Part shown: positions 26,683-34,647 of the stretch, piece after piece
Numbering within the stretch: the stretch's first letter is position 1
How the letters are laid out: each line of letters opens with the position of its first letter
Assembly: GCF_001613005.1 (NCBI RefSeq)
Contig: NZ_BDBN01000007.1
Coordinates: 62,001-126,000, forward strand
Direction of reading: 5' to 3'
DNA from: Nocardia nova NBRC 15556
GTDB lineage: Bacteria; Actinomycetota; Actinomycetes; Mycobacteriales; Mycobacteriaceae
DNA: 64,000 bases
The notes under the pieces: generated by a model
What the model was told of the DNA's origin: nothing
Database searches by the model: none
Seen by the model: the letters and a program-made list of their open reading frames with translations, nothing else
Program-made: the position numbers and the translations under genes

Positions 26683-27546
26683 TTACGAGCCAGTTCTCTG
26701 AAGAAATTCCAGAGTGACACCTTCGAAGTCGTTCTTAGCTTCAACCATCACCCAATGGCCGCACCGTGGGAAAACATGTACTTCCGCTTTGGGAATAAGC
26801 CGCATGGGCACCAACATCATGTCCGGAGGACTTTGCCGATCATCGATTCCCCAGGTCAGCAATGTCGGGCAAGCCACTTTGTGCATCATCGACCAGTACG
26901 GAGGATACTGCGACTTTTCTTGCATCTGCCGCTGAGCCTCGAATGCCTTCGACCCGTACATTGCGGCCAACGAAGCGTGGGAATCGGGGTCAGCGGCAGT
27001 CTGCCAGCGGTCCTCGATGAGATCGTCGGTCACCAGGGACGGGTCGTATGCCATGCACTTCAGCCATCGAATCAGCCGATCCTTACTCGGCGAGTCGGCG
27101 AAGTCTTGCAGCAATCGTGTCCCTTCGCTGGGGCTAGCGCTGAAAATATTCGGACCGACACCGCCTATCGATACCAGATTCCGCACTCGCTGCGGAGCGC
27201 TGATGGCGAGATTTACCGCCACTACCCCGCCCATCGAGTTGCCGATGAACGACGCCGACTCGATCCCCAAGGCGTCCATGAACCCCTGCAGCGCAGCGCC
27301 GGCCGCCAAGACCGGATGCTTCCCCTCAACAGGATCACTGATGCCGAAGCCGGGAAACTCCAAAATGTAGCAGTGGTAGTGCTTCGCGAAGAAGTCCAGA
27401 TTTCCGCTGAAGTTCTTCCATCCACTCACGCCGATCCCTGACCCATGCAGCAGGATCAGCGGCTCGCCGGCACCAGCCTCGTGGTAGTACAGCGCGCCTT
27501 GCCCCGTGTCGAGTTGCTTCAGCGTTTCATCGTACGTGTAGTCCAT
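26683..27546 (-). CDS. Alpha/beta hydrolase of the meta-cleavage-product type (HsaD/BphD-like)
   Basis: A 287-residue alpha/beta hydrolase. The oxyanion segment is HGSGIGVSGWKNF, the nucleophile is Ser104 in IGNSMGGVVA, the acid lies in TWGIDDRQSP and the His in RCGHWVMVEA. These match carbon-carbon bond hydrolases such as HsaD, which cleave ring-fission products of steroid or aromatic degradation. A KstR-like palindrome lies 11 bp upstream of ATG 27546, which fits control by a steroid-responsive TetR regulator. It is co-directional with the biosynthetic run but separated from it by 199 bp containing the StrR site, so it may not belong to the cluster. Confidence 0.85.
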   Translation of the reverse strand: MDYTYDETLKQLDTGQGALYYHEAGAGEPLILLHGSGIGVSGWKNFSGNLDFFAKHYHCYILEFPGFGISDPVEGKHPVLAAGAALQGFMDALGIESASFIGNSMGGVVAVNLAISAPQRVRNLVSIGGVGPNIFSASPSEGTRLLQDFADSPSKDRLIRWLKCMAYDPSLVTDDLIEDRWQTAADPDSHASLAAMYGSKAFEAQRQMQEKSQYPPYWSMMHKVACPTLLTWGIDDRQSPPDMMLVPMRLIPKAEVHVFPRCGHWVMVEAKNDFEGVTLEFLQRTGS

Positions 27547-27556
27547 ACCCCAAGAC

Positions 27557-27570
27557 TAGAACACGTTCCA
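27557..27570. promoter_or_regulatory. KstR-like palindrome TAGAACACGTTCCA
   Basis: Fits TNNAACNNGTTNNA and lies 11 bp upstream of the HsaD-like hydrolase start, a position where a bound repressor would block transcription. Confidence 0.6.
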
Positions 27571-27950
27571 CCTCGACCCCAGCCTCGCAACCAAGAATCA
27601 CCGCCGGCGCCGCGCAACGAAACCGGTTGCGCCCCTGCCGGTTCGCCTGTGAACCAACCTCGCATCACAGTCATCCGACGTGCAACTGAGCTCCATCCGC
27701 AGTTGCACATTCGAGGCCAGCCGAGGAAGCACCACAACCGACATCTCGGTTGATCAGTCTGCGCCAGTCCTTATTTGCAACCTTATTGAGCTCATCTACT
27801 ATCGCCCCCGACGCTCACAACTGAATACCTTCCGAAATACCAGCCAGCAGAATTCGGGTACTGATGCCGACCACAAAACGCCGATACTCCGAGTACTCAG
27901 CTACAGTTCATGAATATAAAAATTCGAAGCACAACCCCGCCACGAACACA
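27571..27950. other. Gene-free stretch between divergent genes
   Basis: 380 bases, AT-richer toward 27900 (ATGAATATAAAAATTC). It should hold promoters for the HsaD-like gene (leftward) and the SGNH hydrolase (rightward). No RNA gene is apparent. An in-frame ATG at 27864 could extend the SGNH protein, but the added residues look non-conserved. Confidence 0.45.
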
Positions 27951-28646
27951 ATGAGCCGTCTCCTCAGCTCAGAATCCGCCTATACCGAAACAACCGATCC
28001 TCTCTGCCTCCCCATCGAACAATCCTCGGCCTTTTTGGCCGGTGCACCCTGGCGTCGCTTCGCAGTGATCGGCGACTCGCTTGCACTGGGAACCGGCGAT
28101 TCCGTGGCGGGCTACCTGCCGATGACATGGGCCGACCGCGTGGTCACCGCACTCGAGCCGGTGGTCCCCCACCTTGCCTGTCTCAATACTGGGACAGAGG
28201 GCGCAACCAGCCGCGATGTGCGCGACCATCAACTGCAGACCGTCGCGGCGTTCGACCCTGATCTCGTCCACATCGTGTGCGGCGGAAACGACATGTGGAG
28301 TGAGCGCGTCGATTTCACGGAGGTCGAATGGAACCTCGGAATCATATTCGGGAAGTTTCGGTTGGCGGGCGCACAATTGCTAACCTTCGCCGTACACGAT
28401 TGTGTCACCGAAAACGGCGATCGCAAGCTCCGGGCTCGCTTCCATCGCTATAACCAGATCCTTCGAAGGGTTGCCTCCCGCCAGGGAGCGTCCGTGATCG
28501 ACTTGTGGCAGCACCCGCTACAGAGCCGGCCGAATTGGTTGAGCACGGATCGGATTCATCCGACGCACAGCAGTCAGGCGATTATCGCCGCCGAGGTCGT
28601 CCGCACATTACAACGGTTGATCGCCGCGGGCCCGCCGGTGAAATGA
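27951..28646 (+). CDS. SGNH/GDSL-family hydrolase
   Basis: A 231-residue SGNH hydrolase. Block I is FAVIGDSLALGTGD with the nucleophilic Ser, block III is CGGNDMW, and the C-terminal Asp-x-x-His is in DRIHPTHSSQ. There is no signal peptide, so it is probably cytosolic and acts on an ester of unknown identity. The ATG at 27951 is chosen because homology-like sequence begins shortly after it; 27864 is possible. A strong hairpin just after the stop (28648-28694) probably ends its transcript. Confidence 0.82.
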   Translation: MSRLLSSESAYTETTDPLCLPIEQSSAFLAGAPWRRFAVIGDSLALGTGDSVAGYLPMTWADRVVTALEPVVPHLACLNTGTEGATSRDVRDHQLQTVAAFDPDLVHIVCGGNDMWSERVDFTEVEWNLGIIFGKFRLAGAQLLTFAVHDCVTENGDRKLRARFHRYNQILRRVASRQGASVIDLWQHPLQSRPNWLSTDRIHPTHSSQAIIAAEVVRTLQRLIAAGPPVK

Positions 28647-28647
28647 G

Positions 28648-28694
28648 GGCGTTCGACCGAGCTCTCCCCTCCGAAGTGGGCTCGGTCGGACGCC
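28648..28694 (+). terminator. Rho-independent-like hairpin after the SGNH gene
   Basis: GGCGTTCGACCGAGC and GCTCGGTCGGACGCC form a 15-bp stem with one G-T wobble around a 17-nt loop, starting one base after the stop codon. There is no clear U-tract, as is common in actinobacteria. Confidence 0.6.
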
Positions 28695-28768
28695 TCTGCT
28701 GCTATGCCACCAGCCCTGCGGACATCACGGCAATGCACAGCTCGCCCCTCGTTCATGTCACCCCCTGG

Positions 28769-28800
28769 CCAGTAGTACTACTCGGCAGTGGTACTACTGG
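28769..28800. promoter_or_regulatory. Operator-like inverted repeat upstream of the XRE/MmyB gene
   Basis: CCAGTAGTACTAC and GTGGTACTACTGG flank six bases, with one mismatch in 13. It ends 38 bp before the GTG start of the XRE/MmyB-type regulator, so autoregulation is likely. Confidence 0.6.
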
Positions 28801-28838
28801 GACAGCAAGCCAGACATGTGGACGGTACGGAGGGGCGC

Positions 28839-29597
28839 GTGAACGACCTGGAGCTTCCCAGCCTGGGCGGATTCCTGCGAGCCCTCCGCAAGCGGCCCAC
28901 CGCAGCGGCGCCGACGGGGCTGACCCGACAGCAACTAGCCACTGCGGTACACACCAGCGTCGGTTACATCGCCAAGATCGAACAGGGCGACGCGGTGAGC
29001 CCAAGCACTGGCGTTCTGGACGCGCTCAGCGCCGCTCTAGAACTGGGAGCCGATGACCGCGTCCACCTGTATCGACTTGCGGGACACCAAATGCCGTCGC
29101 CGACCCACGATCCAACTACGAATCCCGCGCCGCAGAGAACCATCGACGCGCTCGCGCCACATCCGGTAGTGGTGGTGAACGATCTGTTCGACATCCTGGC
29201 ATGGAACAGCGCGTTCGAGCCCGTCTTTCCTGGGGCGCGCGCCTCCGGAAACATCCTACGTTGGATATTCACCGATCCTTATGCGCGCCTTGTACTCGAG
29301 GAGTGGGAGCACGAAGCGGGCTCGGCTGCCGGCACTCTTCGACATTACGCGGCGCATCCGCGCGATCCCCGTGCACTACGGATCCTGGTGGAGGAATTGA
29401 TCGAGCAGCCGGACTTTCGCCGGCTGTGGAGTTCTGGCCGGATCACCGTCCGCCGATCGGATCCCACTGTGCGCCTGCGGAACCCGTGTACCGGCGCTGT
29501 GCATTCTGTAATACTTCAGCAACTCCGGTCCGTCGACAGCGATCCCGCACCGCGGATATTGGTGGGCTTACTGACCGACGTCGCCGCGGCTCAGTAG
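28839..29597 (+). CDS. XRE-family regulator with MmyB-like ligand domain
   Basis: A 252-residue regulator. The N-terminal helix-turn-helix is LTRQQLATAVHTSVGYIAKI, and the C-terminal MmyB-like (PAS-fold) domain has VVVNDLFDILAWNSAFEPVF and NILRWIFTDPYARLV. Family members often sit beside oxidoreductase or hydrolase genes and respond to small lipophilic ligands. GTG 28839 follows GGAGGGG. It converges with the alpha/beta hydrolase gene, the 3' ends overlapping by seven bases, and a 13-bp inverted repeat lies at its promoter. Confidence 0.87.
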   Translation: MNDLELPSLGGFLRALRKRPTAAAPTGLTRQQLATAVHTSVGYIAKIEQGDAVSPSTGVLDALSAALELGADDRVHLYRLAGHQMPSPTHDPTTNPAPQRTIDALAPHPVVVVNDLFDILAWNSAFEPVFPGARASGNILRWIFTDPYARLVLEEWEHEAGSAAGTLRHYAAHPRDPRALRILVEELIEQPDFRRLWSSGRITVRRSDPTVRLRNPCTGAVHSVILQQLRSVDSDPAPRILVGLLTDVAAAQ

Positions 29598-30379
29598 ATT
29601 TCGTCGAGGAAGCTGAGGAGTATCGCGTTCACTTCGTCTGGGTGGGTGATATTCGCGGCATGAGTAGCACCGGCGATGCTGTGCAGCGTCGCAGGGCCAC
29701 CGAGTGCCTCGGCGAGCGCTGACATCTCCTCCTCGCTGAATGCCTGGTCGCTCACTCCGCGAATAAGGGTTGCCGGACATCCTATGCTGCCCAGCATTTC
29801 GGTGATCGTTTCACGGTTGATCAGACAATCGGCAGCGAGACGAAGCCGGGTTCGATCGGCGCTCAGCCACTTATCGAGCCACGGTTGCTGGTCGTCTCGC
29901 GTGCCGCCGATCATCACCGACGCCATCGTCCTGGCCAGGGGGCCCAGTGCAGTCGTTCCCATCCAGGTATCCATGACCTCGCGGTAGCCGGCCTGCTGTT
30001 TCGGAGTGTAAGCCTGAGCGGAAGTACCTATCAGGATCAACCCGTCGACTCTTCTGGGCTGCAACAAACTCATCCGCAGTGCCGTGAAGCCGCCCTGCGA
30101 CATACCTCCAACAACGGCACGGTCCAGACCGAGTTCATCAAGCACGACCCACGCATCCCGCGCGAGATCCCAATAGCTGAACGGTGTTCCGTCGTCCTGA
30201 GTCAGGCCATGACCCCGCGCATCGATCGCTACGACTCGATACCTCGGAGCAAGAGCGGCGGCCTGCGCATCGAACATCTGCCGATCCAGAAAGAAGCCAT
30301 GTCCGAGCAGCACAACCGGCTTCGCGCCGCCCGTGTCGCTGTAATGGATCTTCGTTCCTGCCGAGGTTACGTATGGCAC
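29591..30379 (-). CDS. Alpha/beta hydrolase
   Basis: A 262-residue alpha/beta hydrolase. The oxyanion segment is LLGHGFFLDRQMF, the nucleophile is in GGMSQGGFTAL, the acid is in RGVSDQAFS and the His is in AGATHAANI. The lid region is of the haloperoxidase/lactonase size. GTG 30379 is chosen, ten bases after GGAGGAAGG; a longer frame starts at 30430. A KstR-like site lies about 44 bp upstream. The substrate is unknown. Confidence 0.8.
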   Translation of the reverse strand: MPYVTSAGTKIHYSDTGGAKPVVLLGHGFFLDRQMFDAQAAALAPRYRVVAIDARGHGLTQDDGTPFSYWDLARDAWVVLDELGLDRAVVGGMSQGGFTALRMSLLQPRRVDGLILIGTSAQAYTPKQQAGYREVMDTWMGTTALGPLARTMASVMIGGTRDDQQPWLDKWLSADRTRLRLAADCLINRETITEMLGSIGCPATLIRGVSDQAFSEEEMSALAEALGGPATLHSIAGATHAANITHPDEVNAILLSFLDEIY

Positions 30380-30422
30380 AACAACAACGCCTTCCTCCCG
30401 CGAATCCGCACCCCAACCTAGC

Positions 30423-30436
30423 AGTAACACGTTCTA
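30423..30436. promoter_or_regulatory. Degenerate KstR-like site
   Basis: AGTAACACGTTCTA keeps the core AACNNGTTNNA but has A for the first T of TNNAACNNGTTNNA. It lies upstream of the alpha/beta hydrolase gene. It is weaker than the sites at 6786 and 27557. Confidence 0.35.
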
Positions 30437-30560
30437 ACGCGGTCAGCGTCGGTCGCCGCCCTCATCCAACGTGGACTGTGCACAGTATCCGCTCAAAGGG
30501 GCAATGATTTTCAGATGACCAACCAGGAACTGGCGACAGCCGCCATCGGACACGTCCCCA

Positions 30561-30812
30561 TCAAGTCCCGGTGCGCCGGGCGAGTGCCTCGAATCCGTCG
30601 TCCGCGCCCGGGCCAGTGCGCACGGACTGTGGCGCTAACGGCGCGCCGGACGACGCTACGCAGCACTGCCGTGGTGATGATCGCATCGTCGGCGTAGCCG
30701 ATGATCGGGATGAAGTCCGGTATCAGGTCCAGTGGTAAGGCGAGGTTGGCCAAGGCCAGCCACAGTCGGATCCGGACGCCGCGGGGCAGAGAGTTGTCGG
30801 CGGCGACCTGCG
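30561..30812 (-). pseudogene. DUF1232 (YkvA-like) gene remnant, truncated and frameshifted
   Basis: The frame reads SLPRGVRIRLWLALANLAL, then PLDLIPDFIPIIGYADDAII and LRSVVRRA, the DUF1232 membrane-associated domain. Upstream of about 30812 the match ends abruptly in transposase-like sequence, so the N-terminus is gone. Near 30604-30613 one extra base in a GGCCCGGGCG run breaks the frame: after HWPG the expected continuation ADDGFEALARRTGT is found in the next frame, ending at TGA 30561-30563. Both lesions indicate a dead gene. The function of the intact family is not established. Confidence 0.65.
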
Positions 30813-31110
30813 TATGTTGTGCCGCCAGTCATCACCGGTACGCTCGTTGACTCCGACCTCGCGAGCCGCGGCCGCCATCGACCATCCCGAAGCGCTCGGT
30901 TCGTCGAAACGCCGCTCGGCATCTGGTTTGCCTCGAACCATGCGTTCTGCACTGACCAGGCCGAGCACGACCAGCACTCGGCGGGCCGTCGAGTGCGTCC
31001 CCAACGACTCAGCGGCTTGTTTCACCACCATCCCGGCATCGACCAGCCCGAGCAGCTGCTTACCGAACTGGTCCAGATCCTCCGAAACGACACGGTCGCC
31101 GCAACCTCTC
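30812..31110 (-). pseudogene. Transposase N-terminal remnant (IS30-like HTH region)
   Basis: The frame contains QFGKQLLGLVDAGMVVKQAA and SMAAAAREVGVNERTGDDWR, two helix-turn-helix-like segments of the type found at the N-terminus of IS30-family transposases. The catalytic DDE part is absent because the match stops at about 30812, where the DUF1232 remnant begins. There is no good start codon. It is a scar of an insertion followed by deletion. Family assignment is from pattern only. Confidence 0.5.
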
Positions 31111-31849
31111 AATCGAGAGTGTTGCGATGACCGTTGGCGGCGTTTCGACTTGTCCCCGCAGGACAGGACCCAGAAGACCGCGACACCGGCGCGGCCGCAG
31201 TACCGGTTCGACCGGCCGCACGCCCATCTCAAGCACCGGGAGTAAATGCCGCAACTGCCGTACCATGGTTTGCATTTCGTTTAGTCTGGGCCTAAATTCC
31301 GAATCGCCTCGCCGGGATCCACATGCCCAAGTCTCGGCGGGGCTCAAGCACCGAATGCGCATAGTTGGCCACACGGAAGCAGTGATCCGTCGAGCAAAAA
31401 CCCCCAGGTAAACCGCCAGCGGAGAGTTCGCCTACCAGGCTCGCCAGTACGAGCCGTCGTTCACGAGAAAAGACCGGGTGGGCCACCTGCTTGAGGAATC
31501 ACCCGATCTCACTCAGCATGGAGAATTTCAGCGCAGCCCAATAAGACGACTAGACTTCAACCTATTGCAGCGGTATCACACGGTTAGCATTGAAACGGAA
31601 ACGGGAATTATCTATATTAGATGTCATCGAACACATGGTTTAGGTAAATCTGCCGCAGCGAGGAATACGAGTCCCCCCTCGCGCACGATTTCGTGTCACT
31701 GGTGACACATTCGGCGTCCGCGTGTGTGAGCGCACTCAACCACGCGAAGGACGACCAGTGACAACAGTCTGTGACCTGATCACTTCGGTAGCACGAATGC
31801 GATATTTGCGTGCGTTCGTGCGACCCTCATCGCCCCGCGGCGTGCGGGG
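31111..31849. other. Gene-free stretch before the integrase module
   Basis: 739 bases with no supported gene. It includes a locally AT-rich patch around 31540-31660 and an inverted repeat GTGTCAC-TG-GTGACAC at 31693-31708, about 150 bp ahead of the first recombinase module. It is a plausible location for an attachment site or the module's promoter, but no tRNA gene or duplicated core is visible. Confidence 0.45.
31693..31708. promoter_or_regulatory. Inverted repeat upstream of the first recombinase module
   Basis: GTGTCAC and GTGACAC around TG, seven perfect base pairs. An operator for the module is the simplest reading. Confidence 0.4.
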
Positions 31850-31858
31850 GTGGCGCGC

Positions 31859-32284
31859 GTGATCGCACCGGTGATCCCACCGCAGACGCCCTTGCAGCAA
31901 CTGATCCACGGCGCCCACACGCTCCCGGCGCTCCCTGCTCCCGCGCCGGATGCCGACCTCGTCGCCGGAATGTCCACGCTCGGGCGAGGCGGGCGGATCG
32001 TGGATCGCAAGGTCTTCGCCGCGCTCGGATGGGACACCCGCGACCGGCTGGCTCTGCGCCGCGCCGAGCACGGAATCCTCGTCGCCTCCGCCGACCCCGA
32101 GGGCCCGATCCTGATGCGCGACGGGACCATTCATATCCCCCTACGGCAACGGCGCCGGGTGCAGCTGGTCATCGGCGACCGCGTCCTCCTTCTCGGCAGA
32201 CGCACCGGCGGGCGATTGGCGATCGTCGCGCCCGCCGCGATGGAGACGTTGTTCGCTCCCGGCCTGGCACTGCTGGAGCGCTGA
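31859..32284 (+). CDS. AbrB-like small protein paired with a tyrosine recombinase (module 1)
   Basis: A 141-residue protein of unknown function. It contains two similar beta-rich segments (GGRIVDRKVFAALGWDTRDR and GTIHIPLRQRRRVQLVIGDR) that look like paired AbrB/SpoVT-type swapped-hairpin domains. A homologue with the same layout at 53498-53977 precedes the second recombinase, which argues that the two proteins work together, perhaps as a DNA-binding accessory or directionality factor. GTG 31859 is chosen behind GGGGGT; GTG 31850 is also possible. The recombinase gene starts five bases after its stop. Confidence 0.65.
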   Translation: MIAPVIPPQTPLQQLIHGAHTLPALPAPAPDADLVAGMSTLGRGGRIVDRKVFAALGWDTRDRLALRRAEHGILVASADPEGPILMRDGTIHIPLRQRRRVQLVIGDRVLLLGRRTGGRLAIVAPAAMETLFAPGLALLER

Positions 32285-32289
32285 CACCG

Positions 32290-33327
32290 ATGACCACCAA
32301 CACACCACCCGCGGCATCGGCGGAGGCGGTCGCGGCCGCGCGAGTCCTGCTGGCGCAGATGGGGATCAGCCCCGCCGATCTCGTCGGCACCACCGCGCTG
32401 GTGCCGACCTTCGCCGAGGTGGTCCCGCAGGTGCGGGCCACGCTGCACCCCGGCACGATGCGCACCTACGACGCGCATCTGCGGCGGCTGGAAACACAAT
32501 GGGCGACACGGCGCCTGGACGAGCCGACCCAAGCCGACCTCGAGCACATGGCCCGAGCCGTCCAACAGCGCGCCCGCGCCAACCGCGCCTCACGCGGCGG
32601 AGGCAGCGCGGTCGAGCATTTCGTCAGCGCGGTGCGCTGCGTGTACCGCTACGCCGAGAGCACAGGCTGGATCCGCCCCAGCGACAACCCGGCCCGCAAG
32701 GTCGCCAAGCCCACACGAAAACCCTCGCAGCGCTACGCGATTCCGTCGGGGCAGCTGGCCGAGATCTGCGCGGTGGCCGCCGAGACCGGCAACGACGGGG
32801 AACTGGACTCACTGATCCTGCGCCTGCACATCGAGACCGCGTGCCGGCGCAGCGGCGCATTAGCTCTGCGACCGCACGACCTCGACGCCGACCAATGCCT
32901 GGTGTGGCTGCGAGAGAAAGACGGCCCCGACCGCTGGCAACCGGTCTCCCCCACCCTCATGCACCACCTGCGCGCGCACGCCGTCGCTCGCAACGCGCCA
33001 GTGTCGGGGCAGCTGCTGCGCTACCGCACCGGCCAACCCATCACCTCGCGGCGCTACGACCACATCTGGGCGCGCATCGGCGAAGAACTGCCGTGGGTGG
33101 CCGTGCAGGGCGTGACCATGCACTGGCTTCGGCACACGACCCTGACATGGGTGGAGCGCACCTTCGGCTACGCCGTGGCCCGCGCTTACGCCGGTCACCA
33201 CGGCAAGACCGCTGGCACGACGGCCACCTACGTCAAAGCCAACCTGCTCGAAGTCTCCGCCGCCCTCGCCGTACTCACCGGCGAGCCCCACCCGTTGGCC
33301 ACGGCCGAAGGACCCACGGCCACATGA
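32290..33327 (+). CDS. Tyrosine recombinase/integrase (module 1)
   Basis: A 345-residue phage-type integrase. A SAM-like N-terminal domain (FAEVVPQVRATLHPGTMRTY) is followed by the catalytic domain with Arg near 184 in IETACRRSGALALR, the HxLRH box in MHWLRHTTLTW and the nucleophilic Tyr near 313 in TATYVKAN. It should integrate or excise the adjoining element. It shares long blocks with the second integrase (LDSLILRLHIETACRR versus LDALILRLHIETACRR; LVWLREKD versus LLWLREKD), so the two are paralogues. The DUF2637 gene overlaps its stop (ATGA). Confidence 0.92.
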   Translation: MTTNTPPAASAEAVAAARVLLAQMGISPADLVGTTALVPTFAEVVPQVRATLHPGTMRTYDAHLRRLETQWATRRLDEPTQADLEHMARAVQQRARANRASRGGGSAVEHFVSAVRCVYRYAESTGWIRPSDNPARKVAKPTRKPSQRYAIPSGQLAEICAVAAETGNDGELDSLILRLHIETACRRSGALALRPHDLDADQCLVWLREKDGPDRWQPVSPTLMHHLRAHAVARNAPVSGQLLRYRTGQPITSRRYDHIWARIGEELPWVAVQGVTMHWLRHTTLTWVERTFGYAVARAYAGHHGKTAGTTATYVKANLLEVSAALAVLTGEPHPLATAEGPTAT

Positions 33328-34172
33328 ACACTGCCGCGTGCACACCGGATCCCCGCTCGCCGCAAGGACCACACCACATGCCCGCCCCCGGCACCGTCGT
33401 GCGCACGCCCACCTCGCCGAGCGGTCCGGACCGTGCGCACGGTCACGACCGTGCGCACGCCTTCTTCTGGTGCGTGCTCGTCGCATCGGCGACGGTGAGC
33501 GTGACCGGCAACGCCGTGCACGCCGTTCTTCACGCCTCTGCTCCGTCGATCGCCGGTGCGGTCGCGGTCGTGCCGCCGATCGCGTTGCTGACCGCTGTGC
33601 ACGGTGTCACCGTGCTGCAGCGAAAGCAGGTGCGCAGCACCGCCGCTCACCGGCTCGCGGTCGTGCTGACCGTCCTCATCGCGGCCGGAGCGTTCTGGCT
33701 GTCGTTCACCGCGTTGCGCTCCCTCGCCGAACTGGCCGGCATCCCGCACAATCAGGCATGGCTGTGGCCGCTGATCATCGAAGGCTCGATGACCCAAGCC
33801 ACCGTCGCCCTCATCTCGATCACACAACCACCCCACGACACCAGCACCACCACAGAAGCCACAGCGTCCACCGGGCCGACGACAGTTCTTGACACATTGC
33901 CGGAATCGTCGGGCACCCCGGTCGACGAGGACGCCGTGCGCACGACGGACGGGACCATTGCGGGCACAACTTCATGGAGCGAAATCGCGGCGGTCATCTG
34001 CGCACGCGACCCGTCCCGCCGCCGAGACCCAGACGACGTCGCACACATCCTGGCGTTGCACTACGCCGAAGGACTCACAGCCACCGAGATCGCCGAGCGA
34101 ACCCATCGCAGCCGATCGACCGTCAGCAGAATCCTCACCCGAGCCCAGGCGATCGACTCATCCACGCCATGA
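33324..34172 (+). CDS. DUF2637-family membrane protein with C-terminal HTH
   Basis: A 282-residue protein typical of actinobacterial plasmids and conjugative elements. About four membrane helices lie between residues 45 and 175 (ATVSVTGNAVHAVL; AVVPPIALLTAVHGVTVL; LIAAGAFWLSFTALRSL; WPLIIEGSMTQATVALI). A C-terminal soluble part has a sigma-70-like HTH (ALHYAEGLTATEIAERTHRS). It probably aids spread or maintenance of the element, but its role is unproven. ATG 33324 overlaps the integrase stop. Confidence 0.8.
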   Translation: MNTAACTPDPRSPQGPHHMPAPGTVVRTPTSPSGPDRAHGHDRAHAFFWCVLVASATVSVTGNAVHAVLHASAPSIAGAVAVVPPIALLTAVHGVTVLQRKQVRSTAAHRLAVVLTVLIAAGAFWLSFTALRSLAELAGIPHNQAWLWPLIIEGSMTQATVALISITQPPHDTSTTTEATASTGPTTVLDTLPESSGTPVDEDAVRTTDGTIAGTTSWSEIAAVICARDPSRRRDPDDVAHILALHYAEGLTATEIAERTHRSRSTVSRILTRAQAIDSSTP

Positions 34173-34647
34173 TCTTCGATCCGCGACAAACAAACCCGCC
34201 GACAGTGAATACAGGACGCCGTTGTCGATGCGCCGTCGTCGTGGGGCCGGGTAAGAGAGGCCAGACAACGCCGAGCCTGGCGCTACGGCGCGCGACACTC
34301 GACGCGACGACCAACGCCCGCGCTTATCCACGCCTCGACGCCGGGCCGCTTGCGGCAACGAGAGGCCCGTGGCAATTCATCCGCAATCCCCACCATCACT
34401 CTCCCCATCACCCCCTTCACCACATCATCACACCCCCATACATTCACACCCACATTCCACTCACACACATAACCCCCAACCTCCCTCTCCCTCATAACCC
34501 CTCACCCCATAATCCACACACCACACGCAGACCTCCTGCACTCCGGCTGAGAGTTTCCTTACGACGTGGCGAAACGGCGAGAATTGATACAAACTACCTC
34601 CCTTCCAGCCCTCGCGATCCGAATGTCGTTGGGTGTCTGATGGATAC
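34173..34647. other. Intergenic region upstream of the relaxase, candidate oriT or origin
   Basis: 475 bases between the DUF2637 and relaxase genes. It contains a tract entirely without G on the plus strand (34384-34526). In mobile elements oriT usually lies next to the relaxase gene, so this gap is the natural candidate. No known nick-site sequence was recognised. Confidence 0.5.
34384..34526 (+). other. 143-nt G-free, C/A-rich tract
   Basis: Not one G occurs on the plus strand for 143 bases in a genome of high GC content; the tract is built of short C-runs and CA/CT steps. It begins after the G at 34383 and ends before the G at 34527, 121 bp ahead of the relaxase start. Its complement is G-rich with many short G-runs, so single-strand structures are possible. 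Confidence 0.8.
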
